From contig CM070548.1 in the NCBI GenBank assembly GCA_036346405.1, positions 67,418,877-67,482,876 of the forward strand: a stretch of DNA of 64,000 nucleotides, given 5' to 3'. The notes beneath the pieces are model-generated. The model searched no databases and was not told the DNA's origin. It saw nothing but the letters and a program-made list of their open reading frames with translations. Shown one piece after another: positions 22,049-33,685 of the stretch. Made by a program: the position numbers and the translations under genes. How positions within the stretch are numbered: the stretch's first letter is position 1; each line of letters starts with the position of its first letter. This DNA is from Phyllostachys edulis. Lineage: Eukaryota; Streptophyta; Magnoliopsida; Poales; Poaceae.

Positions 22049-22543
22049 TCAAGACACGAAATCGAGGTCGAACTCCCCAATTTCTACTGTCCATTTTGCC
22101 ATTCGTCCCGCAGCTTCCCTATTCTGGAGGACCACTTCTAAGGGAAACTCAGACGACACAATTATCTTATGTGCCTGAAAATAATACCACAGTTTCCTCG
22201 ACGACATGAGGAGGGCATATAGAAGTTTTTGAACCTGAGGGTAACGCTTCTTAGGTCCGTGTAAAACTTCACTTACGTAGTAAACCGGTTGTCGGACATT
22301 TTCACGTTCTACGACCAGTACTGCGCTCACTGCCTGTGGCATGGCAGCTAGATAAATTAAGAGCGGCTGTTCTGGTTTCGGAGAAACCAAAACAAAAACA
22401 CTCGTAAGATAACTCTTGACATCCTCGAAGGTAGCGTTTGCCTCTTCTGACCACTCGAAACCCTCGTGCTTCCTTAGAAGTGGAAGAAAGGTAGTCCTTT
22501 TTCTCCAAGTCCTGCGATGAAGCGACTTAAAACTGCCATGCAC
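22049..22543 (-). pseudogene. Gypsy-B RT-linked RNase H
   Basis: A 164-codon segment with FEWSEEANATFEDVKSYL, LIYLAAMPQAVSAVLVVERE, QPVYYVSEVLHGPKKRYPQVQKLLYALLMSSRKL and KWTVEIGEFDLDF. This is the RT connection plus RNase H1 of Ty3/gypsy pol. The usual Asp of the catalytic DAS is Ala/absent (YLAAM), as is common in the first RNase H of Tat elements. It is joined to RT across a stop near 22550. Confidence 0.88.
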
Positions 22544-22559
22544 CCTGTGAGTTTCTAGA

Positions 22560-22840
22560 CTTCTTTCTTCATTGTCGGAGGGTGCATTTGCACGATAGCC
22601 TTTATCTTTTCAGGATTTGCTTCGATTTCTCATGCAGAGACAGAGAATCCAAGCAATTTTCTTGAAGAGACTCCAAACTCAAACTTCTCAGAATTGAGTT
22701 TCAGGCGGTGTTTTCTGAGGTTGTCAAATGTTTCTTGCAAATCAAAAACGTGATTAAGTCGCTTGATGCTTTTTACGACTAGATCATCAACATAGGTTTC
22801 CAAATTTTGGCCTAGTTGAGGTGAAAAAGTCGATTGCATG
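22560..22840 (-). pseudogene. Gypsy-B reverse transcriptase, 3' half (left of Copia-2)
   Basis: Carries MQSTFSPQLGQNLETYVDDLVVKSI with the catalytic YVDD, then LQETFDNLRKHRLKLNSEKFEFGV and KLLGF. It stops at 22840 at the Copia-2 LTR. The 5' half resumes at 33681 (FLDVYSGYHQI, TPFG, KNAGASFQC), so the two halves were one palm domain before insertion. Coding is broken by the insertion and by a stop at about 22600. Confidence 0.93.
22836..22840. repeat. Target site duplication of Copia-2, left copy
   Basis: GCATG abuts the LTR at 22841; GCATC follows the right LTR at 33681-33685. One base differs. Removing Copia-2 with one copy restores continuity of the Gypsy-B RT. Confidence 0.85.
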
Positions 22841-24676
22841 TGTTGGACCGAAAAGACGACTAGAGGGGGGGTGGCGAATAGGAGCACGCTCACTTTTTCA
22901 TTTTGAACGGATTCAACACGAATCTTACTCCAATAGTTATGGAAGCTATGAAGATCAATCTAAAAGTATAGCAGAAGACTTGTATTGAATCCAACACAAA
23001 AACCTCAAAGCAATAGACCAAAACAGGAAATCACAAACCCTAAACCAAAGGGCGGTCTGACTGACGGCCAAAGGGCGGTCTGACCTCTCTGGCTGGACTG
23101 ACCGGCGGCACAAGCACGGACGGACTGGAGGCCGGACTAACCATAGGCAAAAGCTTGGACTAACCGGATGCACAATGAACAGCGCAAATAGCCAGAAAAC
23201 CAAAACTCAAATCGATCTAACTTTTGATCAGTAAGGCCAAACTCTACAAAAACTTGAGACACACCTTCTCTAAGATATTAGGAACCTATTCCAATCAAGG
23301 ATCGCAGAGATCCATGCCAAAGTTCCTATATTTTTCAGATTGAACGAAGGTGGCTCCAAAACTGAGCCAAATACGAAATATGATCTAAAGACTTGCTCGT
23401 GGGTGATTGATGATCAAGATGATCCTAGATGGGTTCCCACATGTCACAGCAAGTTAGATCAAGTCAAGAAACCAAGCAAAAACTCGCGGATCAAAAAAAG
23501 ACTCAAAATCATCAAATAGAGAGAAGGAAAGCAAAGAGACACATCTTTGAGAGAACTTTCTTTGGATTGATTTGATAAGGTATTGGTTTACAACCACTCC
23601 ATCAATGGAGGACAAAGACTCAATACATAAGCACGAAATCATATCGAACTCTCTAGAACCCTAACCTCCAACTATGTTCTCCCTAAGCACAAAAGCAAAA
23701 CTAGGGTTTTCAATAATGAAAGGATTGAAGGGGGTGCAACCACCTCCCTCCTCTATTTATAGTGGAGGCTTAGACCTTCTAGAAGCATTAACCCTAATGG
23801 GCTCCCGTTAAGGCCCACACACAAACGGGTCTCATACGCACGCATTTTAAAGCGTCGTCTTCATCTCCTCTTGACCTAATCCGCTTCATCATGCGCCGTC
23901 TTGTGCCGCGGGTTGGCAAAAGTCACCAAGGTGGTATTTGGTAAAATTACCAAAATACCCCTTCTCGATCTTTTTGCAAAGACCGAGTCCCATCTTCGTG
24001 AAGCACTTCTATGCTTCGCCACGTGTAGGTTGATCCAACGGCTCTCATCATGTCGGCAAGTCTCTCCCATCTGGCTCCCACCGAAACCTCCATGGCACTT
24101 GCACCGACCCCCGCACCGCTTGATCCAACCCGTCGCACCGAACTGCTCGTTCGATCACCTTTGTCCCTCTTGCGCCATGCTTGACTCCATTGACCTCACT
24201 CGGCATCCCCGATCGTTCTGGACCTCAGCTCTCCAAACTTAGTCCCGATCATCCTCGCCGTTGATCGTCATTGACTTCAAAGCAACCTGCACAACAATAG
24301 ACAAAAAAAATCGATTCTGGGAATAAGTTCTTGACAACTTGACCCACGTTAGTCAAAACATACATCATGCAACACATATGCCATGAAACCCATGAACTTG
24401 ACCTAACCCAACACTCATCGCCACTTTTGGCTGATGAACAGAACAAGATTGGTCAGATCGCCATTGAATGGCGGTCGACCGCAATTTTGACTCGACCAAG
24501 ATCTACAACATCGGCTCGACCACCGCCACCGATCAGCGCCCTAATGCGGCCCGACCAAGACTCGCCTCGATAGCTTTTCAAACTTTAACGAAAACGCGTG
24601 GTTCGACAAACCGTTAACGACATTGCCAATTGTAACATCATCCTAAGATCGTGCACATATCTCCATGATATCCACA
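22841..24676 (-). repeat. 3' LTR of Copia-2 (1836 bp)
   Basis: Begins TGTTGGACCG and ends TATCCACA. Near-identical to 31889-33680 over most of its length. The region 24450-24560 differs most: CGACC-type sequence here replaces several GGTCTGACC dyads kept in the other copy. TATA box on the minus strand at 23753-23761. Confidence 0.94.
23753..23761 (-). promoter_or_regulatory. TATA box in Copia-2 3' LTR
   Basis: The minus strand reads TATAAATAG, the same position as in the 5' LTR. In a 3' LTR it could drive read-out into Gypsy-B sequence to the left; inference only. Confidence 0.6.
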
Positions 24677-26421
24677 ATCTCCACAAATGCAAATTTTGAG
24701 GTTTGAAAAGTAAAAACTCGATGTTTTCGCACAAAGAAACAACTTGGTCTAAATGCAAGAGAAAGCAATGGAAATGACCAAGTTGGCTTCAGAATAGCAT
24801 AGGCAAGTGCGATAAGGCAAAAGAAAGTAAGAATGCTTCATTTTTCAGAAAAGCGTCAAAATCTCACTTAAGGTCCATATGAAAGAACAATTGTTCGAAA
24901 TAACCTTTGATCATTGTGAGGATCAAGGATTGCAATTCAAGTTCAGAAGTAGCAATAAGACCATAAGAATGCAAATAAGAAACTCCCACTCACTATGATC
25001 CTCAGATTTCAGAAAATTTCAAATTCTCCAATTTTCTCCCCCTTTTTAAGACTTTTATATCTTCTCCCCTTTATACATCTTTAAAATATCTTGTCCCCCT
25101 TTGACAATAGAGTCATCAAGGAATCATGCCTTCCTGTCGTCCAGATATAACAAATGCAGTATTGAGAAAAAAATATAAGAAGGAGCATGCATGAAATGCA
25201 ATAGAGTGGCTTCATATTTTTGTATTTTTTAATTTTTGATTACAAGAAGCTTTGGAGATTACCCAAAAGAACAAGCTAGTATTTCTAATATTGCACAAAC
25301 AACATATCAAGCCTAACAGCGCTAGCAAGATCATGATAATACATATATATCAAAACTAAGCTCGAAGGCTCAATATAAAGTAATGAATTTTATCAATTTA
25401 AGCAAAGTTTCAAATTTTGTAAGTTCGTCAACAGGGATCCTAAAATGATAATGGCCATGTCAAAATGTCAATGTGAGATCAAAAAGCTAACAATGACCAC
25501 ATTAAGAGAGAAACATGTCCTGAAATGAACCATTTTGCTCAATTTTCTCAAACGTCCATTTTTCAACAATTTTTCATTTGCAATGAATATTGAAGTTGAC
25601 TAATGGTCTAACTTAGTGAAGAAGATCCTAGACTAGGAGCCATCCAAAACTCTTCCTAAGCTTCGACCAGAAGTTGATTAAAGGTATATCTTAGTGAAGA
25701 AGGTCCTAGACTAGGAGCCATCCACAAACTCTTCCTAAGCTTCTACCAGGGCGACAAATCTTGAAGTTCATGTCAGTTTTGACAAGCAGTCCCCATGAGA
25801 TCGTCTGCATCATCAAACTATCTCCAAGTTCATGTCTTTGACATGCAGTCTCATGAGAGTAGTTTGGCACAATTTAAGCATAAGACAATCTTTAAATTTG
25901 ATTTTTCATTTTTCATTTTGCACAGGAGCAGTTTTAGATTCTCAAAAGCACAAGAAGCTCAAGTAATGATCAATTTTAGATTCAAGAGCTAACAAAGCAA
26001 TTTTGACAAGGCCAATGTCACAAAAGGAGCACTAATTGCGCAACTAGCTAAAACATCCGCAAATTGCAGTTTTTAGTTCAAGTTGTTTTAGAGTTCTAGT
26101 TCATTCAGCAAAGACTTAGCTACACATGTGAAAGCATGATAATTCTAGCAAGTCAAAGAACTAGACATGGTATTGAGCAAGAATTGAAATACTAAAGCTC
26201 CAAAGGGTAATAAGCCAAGCTTCATCAATTTTAAAAGATAAGAAGAAAAGCTTATATTATAATGCATCTTTTTGGATTTTTCATATGAATGCAATATGAT
26301 ACAATGAAATGCAGGAAAAGCTCAAACAACCTAAAAAGATTAAAAATGATCAAAAAGTTCAAAAGAAGATCAAGAAAAGACCAAATGAACAAGGTAAAAT
26401 CAGAAAAGATCCAACTCCCTC
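24677..26421 (-). other. Copia-2 3' untranslated region
   Basis: A 1.75-kb AT-rich non-coding stretch between the RNase H stop and the 3' LTR. It includes a pair of ~60-bp direct repeats around TTAGTGAAGA[A]GATCCTAGACTAGG (25612-25665 and 25690-25745). CCAAGTTCATGTC-type repeats follow at 25760-25850. No ORF with recognisable features; no clear polypurine run at the LTR edge. Confidence 0.65.
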
Positions 26422-27255
26422 TCAAACGAACCCATAGGAATAAATTACCCCTAACTCGCTTCTCAAGGTGGCAAACCTTAAAGGCTTGGTGAGGATATCG
26501 GCTAACTGAGCCTCAGACTCCACAAAATGCAGCACAATATTACCCTTCTCGACATGGTCTCTAAGGAATTGATAGCGAATGTCTATGTGCTTGGTCCTAG
26601 AATGTTGCACTGGGTTTTTAGCAATGTTAATGGCAGAAGTGTTATCACAGAAAAGAGGAACACTAGCAAAGTTTAACCTAAAGTCCTTAAGAGTGGACAC
26701 TATCCACAAAATCTGACTACAGCAACTAGTAGCAGCTACATATTCAGCTTCAGTAGTGGATTGTGCAACAGAAGACTGCTTCATAAAAGACCAAGAGACA
26801 AGAGAAGTGCCTAAAAAATGATAAGTGCCAGGGGTATTCTTCCTATCCAGCCGACAGCCCGCAAAAATAGAATCAGAAAACCCCCGAATGGACAGCGAAG
26901 AAGAGCAGGAAAACCAAATACCATACTGGAGGGTAGAGTGTAAATACCTGAAGATGCGCTTAACGGCTTGGCTATGTGAAGTCCTCGGAGACGCCTGAAA
27001 CCTCGCATAGAGGCAGACTGTGAAGTGGATGTCCGATCTTGAGGCCATCAGGTACAGAAGGGAGCCAATAATGCTATGGTACTCATGTTGATCCACGGCT
27101 TCTTCTTCCTCATTAGGATCCAAAGCAGTCGAAGTCGCCATGGGAGTGGCGATTAGCTTGCAGTCACCCATCTCGAAGCGCTTGAATAAATCCTTGGTGT
27201 ACTTCGTTTGATGGATGAAGATCCCTTCCTTGCATTGCTTGATTTGAAGCCCCAA
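26422..27255 (-). pseudogene. Copia-2 RT thumb and RNase H
   Basis: A 277-codon open segment: QIKQCKEGIFIHQTKYTKDLFKRFEMGDCK, EYHSIIGSLLYLMASRSDIHF and SHSQAVKRIFRYLHSTLQYGIWF (connection). Then RNase H with GFSDSIFAGCRLDRKNTPGTYHFLG, QSTTEAEYVAATSCCSQILWI and HIDIRYQFLRDHVEKGNIVLHFV. The catalytic Asp (FSDSIFAG) and Glu (TEAEYVA) remain. It is the best-preserved part of this pol, but it is separated from the palm by a stop near 27257. Confidence 0.92.
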
Positions 27256-28150
27256 AAATTAGTTGAGCTCTCCTATCATACTCATCTCAAATTCCCTGGA
27301 CATGGTCTCAAAAAAACTGAAAACAAGAGCATGAAAAGAACAACCAAAGATAATATCATCCACGTAAATTTGAACAAGCAGGAAGTCATTGCCATGCCTA
27401 AGAATAAAAAGAGTCTTATCTACCTTTCCCATTTTAAAATCATTCTTAATCAAGAAGGTCTTAAGTCTATCATACTAGGCTCTAGAGGCTTGCTTAAGAC
27501 CATACAAGGCTTTGGATAGCTTGTAAACACGATCTGGGTGCTTAGGATTTTCAAAGCTAGGGGGTTGCCTAACATACATTTCCTATTCTATAAAACCATT
27601 CAAAAAGACACTATTAACATCCATTTGATGCAACCTAAAACCTTTAGATGCAGCAAATGCAAGTAGAATGCGAATGGCTTCTAGTCTAGCAGCAGGAGCG
27701 AATGTCTCATCAAAATCTAACCCCTCAACCTGGCTAAAGCCCTGAGCTACCAACCTAGCATTGTTTCTAACCACAGAACCATCCTCATTTTGCTTATTTT
27801 TGAAAACCCAACAGGTTCCTATCACATTATGACCACTAGGAGGCTCTACTAGGTTCCAGACCTTGTTTCTCTCAAAATTCTCTAACTCCTTGGCATTGAT
27901 CCAACTAGAATCAGATAAAGTATGTGATATATCGCGGGGTTCAAAAGAAGCTACAAATGCAGAGTGAGAGAAAAGACTCGGATCATGATACCTGGAGCGA
28001 GTGACTCGCTCATGAAGATTACCAATCATCTGATCTGGAGGATGTTGCTTCTGAATCTGCAGGTAGTGCTGATGATGAAGATGCAGCAGGAGCCTCAATT
28101 GAAGGTGAAGCGATCAGAAAGGTGTTCTCGAGCTTGGACAGAACATCGAA
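27256..28150 (-). pseudogene. Copia-2 reverse transcriptase
   Basis: The N-terminal RT (28098-27583) shows ELENFERNKVWNLVEPPSGHNVIGTCWVFKNKQNEDGSVVRNNARLVAQGFSQVEG and HQMDVNSVFLNGFIE. In the first catalytic motif the Asp is kept (QMDV), with NS for the usual KS. After a stop, KALYGLKQASRA-type sequence (about 27520-27460) leads to the segment with intact YVDDIIFG (27453-27259). Breaks near 27580 and 27470. Contiguous with RNase H at 27255. Confidence 0.92.
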
Positions 28151-28281
28151 GAGTGTGAAGGAGCAATATCGAAATCATCCTCATCTTCTTCAACAAAAGT
28201 GCTCTCTGTCACCTGTATGTCACCTGAAACATCGGATCTAGCTCCAGGGCTAGTCTCATCAAAAGTAACATTGCATGTCTC

Positions 28282-29351
28282 CTAGACAATGTTAGTTTCA
28301 ACATTAAAGACCCGAAAACCCCTCGAATGAGCAGGATAACCTAGAAATAAACCATCACAAATCATTGATTCAAATTTATCTAAGTTTCCTATCTTGAGAA
28401 TAAAACACTTTAATCCAAAGACTCGAAAGTGAGAAATAGAGGGTTTTCTGCCAAATCGAAGCTCATAAGAAGTCTTGCCCAAAGACGGTCTCAAGAAGAC
28501 ACGGTTTGAAATATGGCAAGCTGTAGCAATAGCTTTGGCCCAAAACCTCCTCGGTGTGCTATCTATCGTCCTAGCCATCTCGACTAAGGTTCTATTCTTC
28601 CTTTCCACAATGCCATTTTGTTGAGGGATGTGTGGAGAAGAAAACTGATGCTCAATGCCACGCTCAGCACAAAAAGAGGCAAAAGAAGCATTCTTGAACT
28701 CTGTGCCATTGTCACCGTGGATTGCTCTCAAGGCACCGGAAGTTCAGAAGCCAAACGAAGAACAAGATCATGATAATGATCAAAATCCTCATCCTTCAAA
28801 GCAAGAATGAACACCCAAGAGTATCTCGAAAAATCATCGACTATAACAAGAATATACCATTTGCCACCAACTGAACGAACCCTAGAAGGACCAACAGTAT
28901 CCATGTTAAGCAATTGTTCTGGTCCGTCAATCATGACCATAGTCAATGAAGGGTATGAGGCGGTAACTTGCTTACGATGCCTACAGGGTGCACATACAGC
29001 ATCCTTGACGGCTTTGAGTTTAGGCAAACCTCTCATGAGATCAAGGCCGCTAACTCGCGTCAGATGATCAAAACCAATGTGCCCCAAACGTCGGTGCCAA
29101 AGCCAGATATCAAAAGAAGATGAAATTAAACATTTGATAGATCCAGCAAGAGATTCAGAAAAATCAGCTCCAAAGATTCTACCAACTCTAGAAATCCCAA
29201 AAACAAGCTCACCGGTAGAATCAAGCACATAACATGCATTCTTCTTAAAACGAGTTTCGCAGCCATCATCAAGAAGCTGTGAAACAGAAAGCAAGTTGTG
29301 CCTTAGCTTGTCCACAAGGGCGACATCCTTCAAGATGAATCTGTCATTCAC
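28282..29351 (-). pseudogene. Copia-2 GAG-pre-integrase and integrase
   Basis: Pre-integrase: LWHRRLGHIGFDHLTRVSG and an intact CAPCRHRKQ zinc pair (29351-28960). Catalytic core: DTVGPSRVRSVGGKWYILVIVDDFSRYSW, then a frameshift at about 28730-28740, then HGDNGTEFKN, PQQNGIVERKNRTLVEMARTI and the downstream FLGYPAHSRGFRVFN (28731-28282). All three acidic residues remain, but the two halves lie in different frames. Confidence 0.93.
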
Positions 29352-29560
29352 CTTGATTGATCACGTTCCTTCAATTCGCCCTTGTGTATCATCTCCAAAG
29401 GTGATGAAGTCATCACCCGTCGACCGCGTGAAGGAAGTGAACCATCTTGAATCTCCGGTCATGTGGCGTGAACAGCCGGAGTCGACGAGCCACGTGTTCT
29501 TCCTCCTTCCGCGGCGATCCTGAAAATCATGGCACAGAAGAACGATGTGTCTCAATACTG
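29352..29560 (-). pseudogene. Copia-2 aspartic protease
   Basis: WLVDSGCSRHMTGDSRWFTSFTRSTGDDFITFGDDTQGRI (29480-29365) contains the DSG catalytic motif and the FGDD flap region typical of Copia proteases. Short, with a stop before it (near 29560) separating it from gag. A TGATCA change follows RIEGT where the link to integrase would be. Confidence 0.88.
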
Positions 29561-31830
29561 GGGTTAGTTAAAAGCGACTTGGGAACCCAGTACTAAGACA
29601 CACGTCTGCGAGTAGTATGCAAAGCAGAAGTGCTATTATTGATTTTATTTGAAGTTCTGTTATGAGCAATGGTTACACAAACATGATAAGCATCCTATCT
29701 AGGAACATTATGATGATGAGCATGTGAAACAAATCCTAGTCCAGGTTTCTTCCTTTCTAAATGACCATGTCTCATAAAAGCTCTAGATTGATTAGATGAA
29801 ATTCTAGCAATATTTTTCTTAGCGTTCTTCAACCTACGCTAACAGAACTCAACCAAATGTCCACTCTTCTTGTAATAGGTGCAATGGTATTTGGTACTAC
29901 TGGGAGAAGCACCTTTTGACTCAAAAGAAGGTTGGACAAAACCTGCAGATTTGAAAATTATTTTTGTAGATTGGGTTGTGAATTCAATTAAGCCTTTTTC
30001 CAAGATCTGAATGACATTAGACTTGGATTTGTCTTGGGCAGAGATGTATCCTAACCCTTGCTTCTTATAAGGCGTTTTAGACGTGTTCAGAATTATGTTT
30101 AACTGTTTCTTACCTTTAGAGAATTTTTCTAGTGTGTCCTTAAGGTAAGCATTTTCTTTTTCAAAGTTAACACATGAATCACAAGTCTTGGCCTTAATGG
30201 CTCTATCATGCTTCTCCTTAAGAAAAGCAACTTCAAGCTTATAGGCTGCACATGAGGCACAAGGTGTAGACTCAATTGTGTCCTTAAGCTTGGCATATTT
30301 AGCTCTAATTGCTTCTAGAATATCTTTAACTTCATGTTCACATTCTAAGCAGAAAGAGCAAAAACTAGATTTAACATTACCAGAGGCATCCAACTTACTA
30401 GACTCTACGCATTTTTCACAGGGAGCAGATTTAACCTCAATTAGCTCAGTCCTAGCATTTTCAAGTTGGCGCAAAGCAATATCATGAGCAGATTGCAATT
30501 TGGATAGTTCAGAATGTAAAGCATGGCAGGATGAGAATTTATCATCATCAAGAGTCTTAGCATTTGCAAGTTCTAATGTCAAATTATCTACTTGTGATTC
30601 TAAATCCTTGTTCCTAGCCAAGGTAAACTCTAAGGCCTTATCCTGACTCATGAGTTGCTCAAACATGTCATCACATCTAGCAGAAAGAACATCATAGGAG
30701 GGAGGTACCTCATCGTTGTCATTGATGTCGACGATGTCGGCCATGAAGCACATGTCGGTGAAGTCCTTGGCCTTCCCTTTCTTGTCTTGAGGGACCTCCT
30801 ACTCCTTGTCCTCCTCGCTCCCGGAGTCCACATCGCTCATGAATTGCTCTCCAAAAGCGGTAAGGACCTGGTGAGCGGCCTTCATGAGCTTGGTAGCATT
30901 GTATTTGGGCTTGTTCCCTTGAGGCTTCTTCCAAGCTGGCTTTTCCTCCTTATGGTTGCTCTTACCTTTCAGCTTGGGGCAGTTTGCCCGGATACGATAT
31001 AGCTCTCCACACTCATAGCACGTCACAGGGCCACCTCTCTTCTTGTTTCTAACATTGTTATATGTCCGTGTGACTTTCTTGACTAAAAGAGCTAAATCAG
31101 CCTTAGGAAGACTCTCAAACTCTTCTCCTTGAACAGTAGATAAACACGCAAGAGAAAAGCTAGAAGAAGACCCAGAAGAACGATCAGGAGTCCCTTTGAG
31201 AGGATCAGCCACCAAAGCCATGTTATCATTCTTAGGAAGACTGCTTCTCTTGATCTCATGAGTCTTGAGCTTGCTATAAAGCAGCTCCAAAGTGAGACTA
31301 GAGAGATCGACGTTCTCCTCAATGGCAGTAGCCTTCATCTCCCACTCCTTGGTGTTGATTGCAGCCAAGAGGTGGGTGGCATTCTCAGATTGAGAGTACT
31401 CAATGTCAACAGCTCTCATCTGATTGATCACCTTGTTAAAGCGAATAAAAACGTCATCGATGCTCTCACTAGGATGCATCTCAAATTTGTTATACTCTCG
31501 CTTGTAAACCGTCTAGCGCACTTGCTTGATCTGGGACGATCCCTCATGGTAAGTTTCGAGGGTGTGCCAAATCTCATGTGCGATCTCAAGGTTGCAAATC
31601 CTATCGTACTCCTGCCTACCAAGCCCAGCATATAGAAGGTTCTTTGCCTTGTTGTTGTTAGCCAAGAGGGCTGCTGAAGCCGGTGAAGCAACTTCGGGCA
31701 AAACGAGCGGGGCTCGAACAACCTCCCATATAGCTTGTCCTTCGCTCTCAAGGAAGACTCTCGTGCGATTCTTCCAACAGGCATAGTCGAGCCCATCAAA
31801 GACAAGTGTCTTGGTCGACTACTTATCCAT
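29561..31830 (-). pseudogene. Copia-2 gag
   Basis: The ATG at 31830 starts MDK followed by a TAG in place of Tyr (standard MDKYSTK). The capsid region continues through AALLANNNKAKNLLYAGLGRQEYDRI and MHPSESIDDVFIRFNKV. A CCHC knuckle CYECGELYRIRANC follows (about 31025-30985), then an acidic tail with a stop at 30799. The C-terminal 304 codons (30753-29839) form a coiled coil with CEKC, CSFC, CASC and CDSC pairs. The second knuckle is defective (CTYYKKSGHLVEFC, second Cys to Tyr). Same architecture as Copia-1 gag. Stops and frame changes make it a pseudogene. Confidence 0.92.
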
Positions 31831-31874
31831 CGCCAAGTTCAGTGACCGGTTAAGAACAAGATTGAACTAACTGG

Positions 31875-31886
31875 GCTCTGATACCA
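31875..31886 (-). other. Copia-2 primer binding site
   Basis: TGGTATCAGAGC on the minus strand, two bases from the 5' LTR, complementary to the initiator tRNA(Met) 3' end. Confidence 0.93.
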
Positions 31887-31888
31887 CT

Positions 31889-33680
31889 TGTTGGACCGAA
31901 AAGGCGACTAGAGGGGGGTGAATAGGAGCACGCTCACTTTTTCATTTTGAACGGATTCAACACGAATATCACTCCAATAGCTATGGAAGCTATGAAGATC
32001 AATCTACAAGTACAAGCAAAAGACCAAAACAGGAAATCACAAACCCTAAACCAGAGGGTGGTCTGACCGACGGCCAAAGGGCGGTCTGACCTCTCTGTCA
32101 GATCGACCGACAAGACAAGCACGATCGATCGAGGCCGGACTAACCGTAGGCAAAATCTTGGACTAACCGGATGCACGATGAACAGCGCAAACAGCCCGAA
32201 AACCAAAACTCAAATCGATCTAACTTTTGATCCGTAAGGCCAAACTCCACGAAACTTAAGACACACCTTCTCTAAGATATTAGGAACCTATTCCAATCAA
32301 GGATCGCATAGATCCATGCCAAAGTTCCTATATTTTTCAGATTAAACAAAGGTGGCTCCAAAACTGAGCCAAATACGAAATATGATCTAAAGACTTGCTC
32401 GTGGGTGATTGATGATCAAGATGATCCTAGATGGGTTCCCACATGTCACAACAAGTTAGATCAAGGAAAGAAACCAAGAAAAAACTCGCGGATCAAAGAA
32501 AGACTCAAAATCATCAAATAAAGAGAAGGAAAACAAAGAGACACATCTTTGAGAGAACTTTCTTTGGATTTATTTGATAAGGTATTAGTTTACAGCCACT
32601 CCATCAATGGAGGACAAAGACTCAATACATGAGCATGAAATCAAATCCAACTCTCTAGAACCCTAACCTCCAACTATCTTCTCCATAAGCACAAAAGTAA
32701 AACTAGGGTTTTCAATAATGAAAAGGTTGAAGGGGGTGCAGCCACCTCCCTCCTCTATTTATAGTGGAGGCTTAGACCTTCTAGAAGCATTAACCCTGAT
32801 GGGCTCCCGTTAAGGCCCACACACAAATGGGTCTCATATGCACGCATTTTAAAGCGTCTTCTTCATCTCCTCTTGACCTAATCCGCTTCATCATGCGCCG
32901 TCTTGTGCCGCGGGTTGGCAAAAGGTCACCAAGGTGGTATTTGGTAAAATTACCAAAATACCCCTTCTCGATCTTTTTGCAAAGACCGAGTCCCATCTTC
33001 ATGAAGCACTTCCATGCTTCGCCACGTGTAGGTTGATCCAACGGCTCTCATCATGTCGGCAAGTCTCTCCCATCCGGCTCCCACCGAAACCACCATGGCA
33101 CTTGCACCGACCCTCGCGCCGCTTGATCCAACCCGTCGCACCAAACTGCCCGTTCAGTCACCTTTGTCCCTCTTGCGCCATGCTTGACTCCATTGACCTC
33201 ACCCGGCATCCTGATCATTCTGGACCTTAGCTCTCCAAGCTTAGTCCCGATCATCCTCGCCGTTGACCGTCATTGACTTCAAAGCAACCTACACAACAAT
33301 AGACAAACAAATCGATTTCGGTAATAAGTTCTTGACAACTTGACCCACGTTAGTCAAAACATGCATCATGCAACACATATGCCATGAAACCCATGAACTT
33401 GACCAAACCCAACACTCATCGCCACTTTTGGCCGATGAACAGAACAAGATCGGTCAGACCGCCATTGAATGGCCGGTCTGACCACAGCCCGGTCTGACCT
33501 CATCTACAATGCTGGTCTAACGGCTGGCAGGTCTGACCGCACCCCTAATGCCGGTCTGACCGCATTTGCCCTGACAGCTTTTCAAACTTTGACGAAAACG
33601 CGTGTTTCAACAAACCGTTAATGACATTGCCAATTTTAACATCATCCCAAGATCGTGCACATATCCCCATGATATCCATA
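31889..33680 (-). repeat. 5' LTR of Copia-2 (1792 bp)
   Basis: Starts TGTTGGACCG and ends TATCCATA (the CA terminus has mutated to TA; the partner LTR keeps CA). Dyads CGGTC[T/A]GACC cluster at 32050-32110 and 33450-33560. TATA box on the minus strand at 32755-32763. Confidence 0.94.
32755..32763 (-). promoter_or_regulatory. TATA box of the Copia-2 5' LTR promoter
   Basis: TATAAATAG on the minus strand, preceded by CACTA, at the conserved position of this LTR family. Expected to start the genomic RNA leftward into gag. Confidence 0.75.
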
Positions 33681-33685
33681 GCATC
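33681..33685. repeat. Target site duplication of Copia-2, right copy
   Basis: GCATC, partner of GCATG at 22836-22840, directly after the 5' LTR end. Confidence 0.85.

Larger units (their letters stand above)
22841..33680 (-). mobile_element. Copia-2: complete Ty1/copia element, 10.84 kb
   Basis: Both LTRs, primer site, gag, protease, integrase, RT and RNase H in Ty1/copia order on the minus strand, with 5-bp target duplications, inserted in the RT gene of Gypsy-B. It is the youngest full element by nesting. LTRs of 1836 and 1792 bp are highly similar by eye but not identical. Gag and pol contain several stops (for example TAG at the fourth gag codon), so it is inactive. Confidence 0.95.

Noticed and set aside
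22841..24676. Left Copia-2 LTR taken as a solo LTR in the Gypsy-B RT
   Set aside because: A matching LTR with adjacent primer site at 31889, 5-bp flanks GCATG/GCATC and the continuation of the RT gene at 33681 show a complete element.
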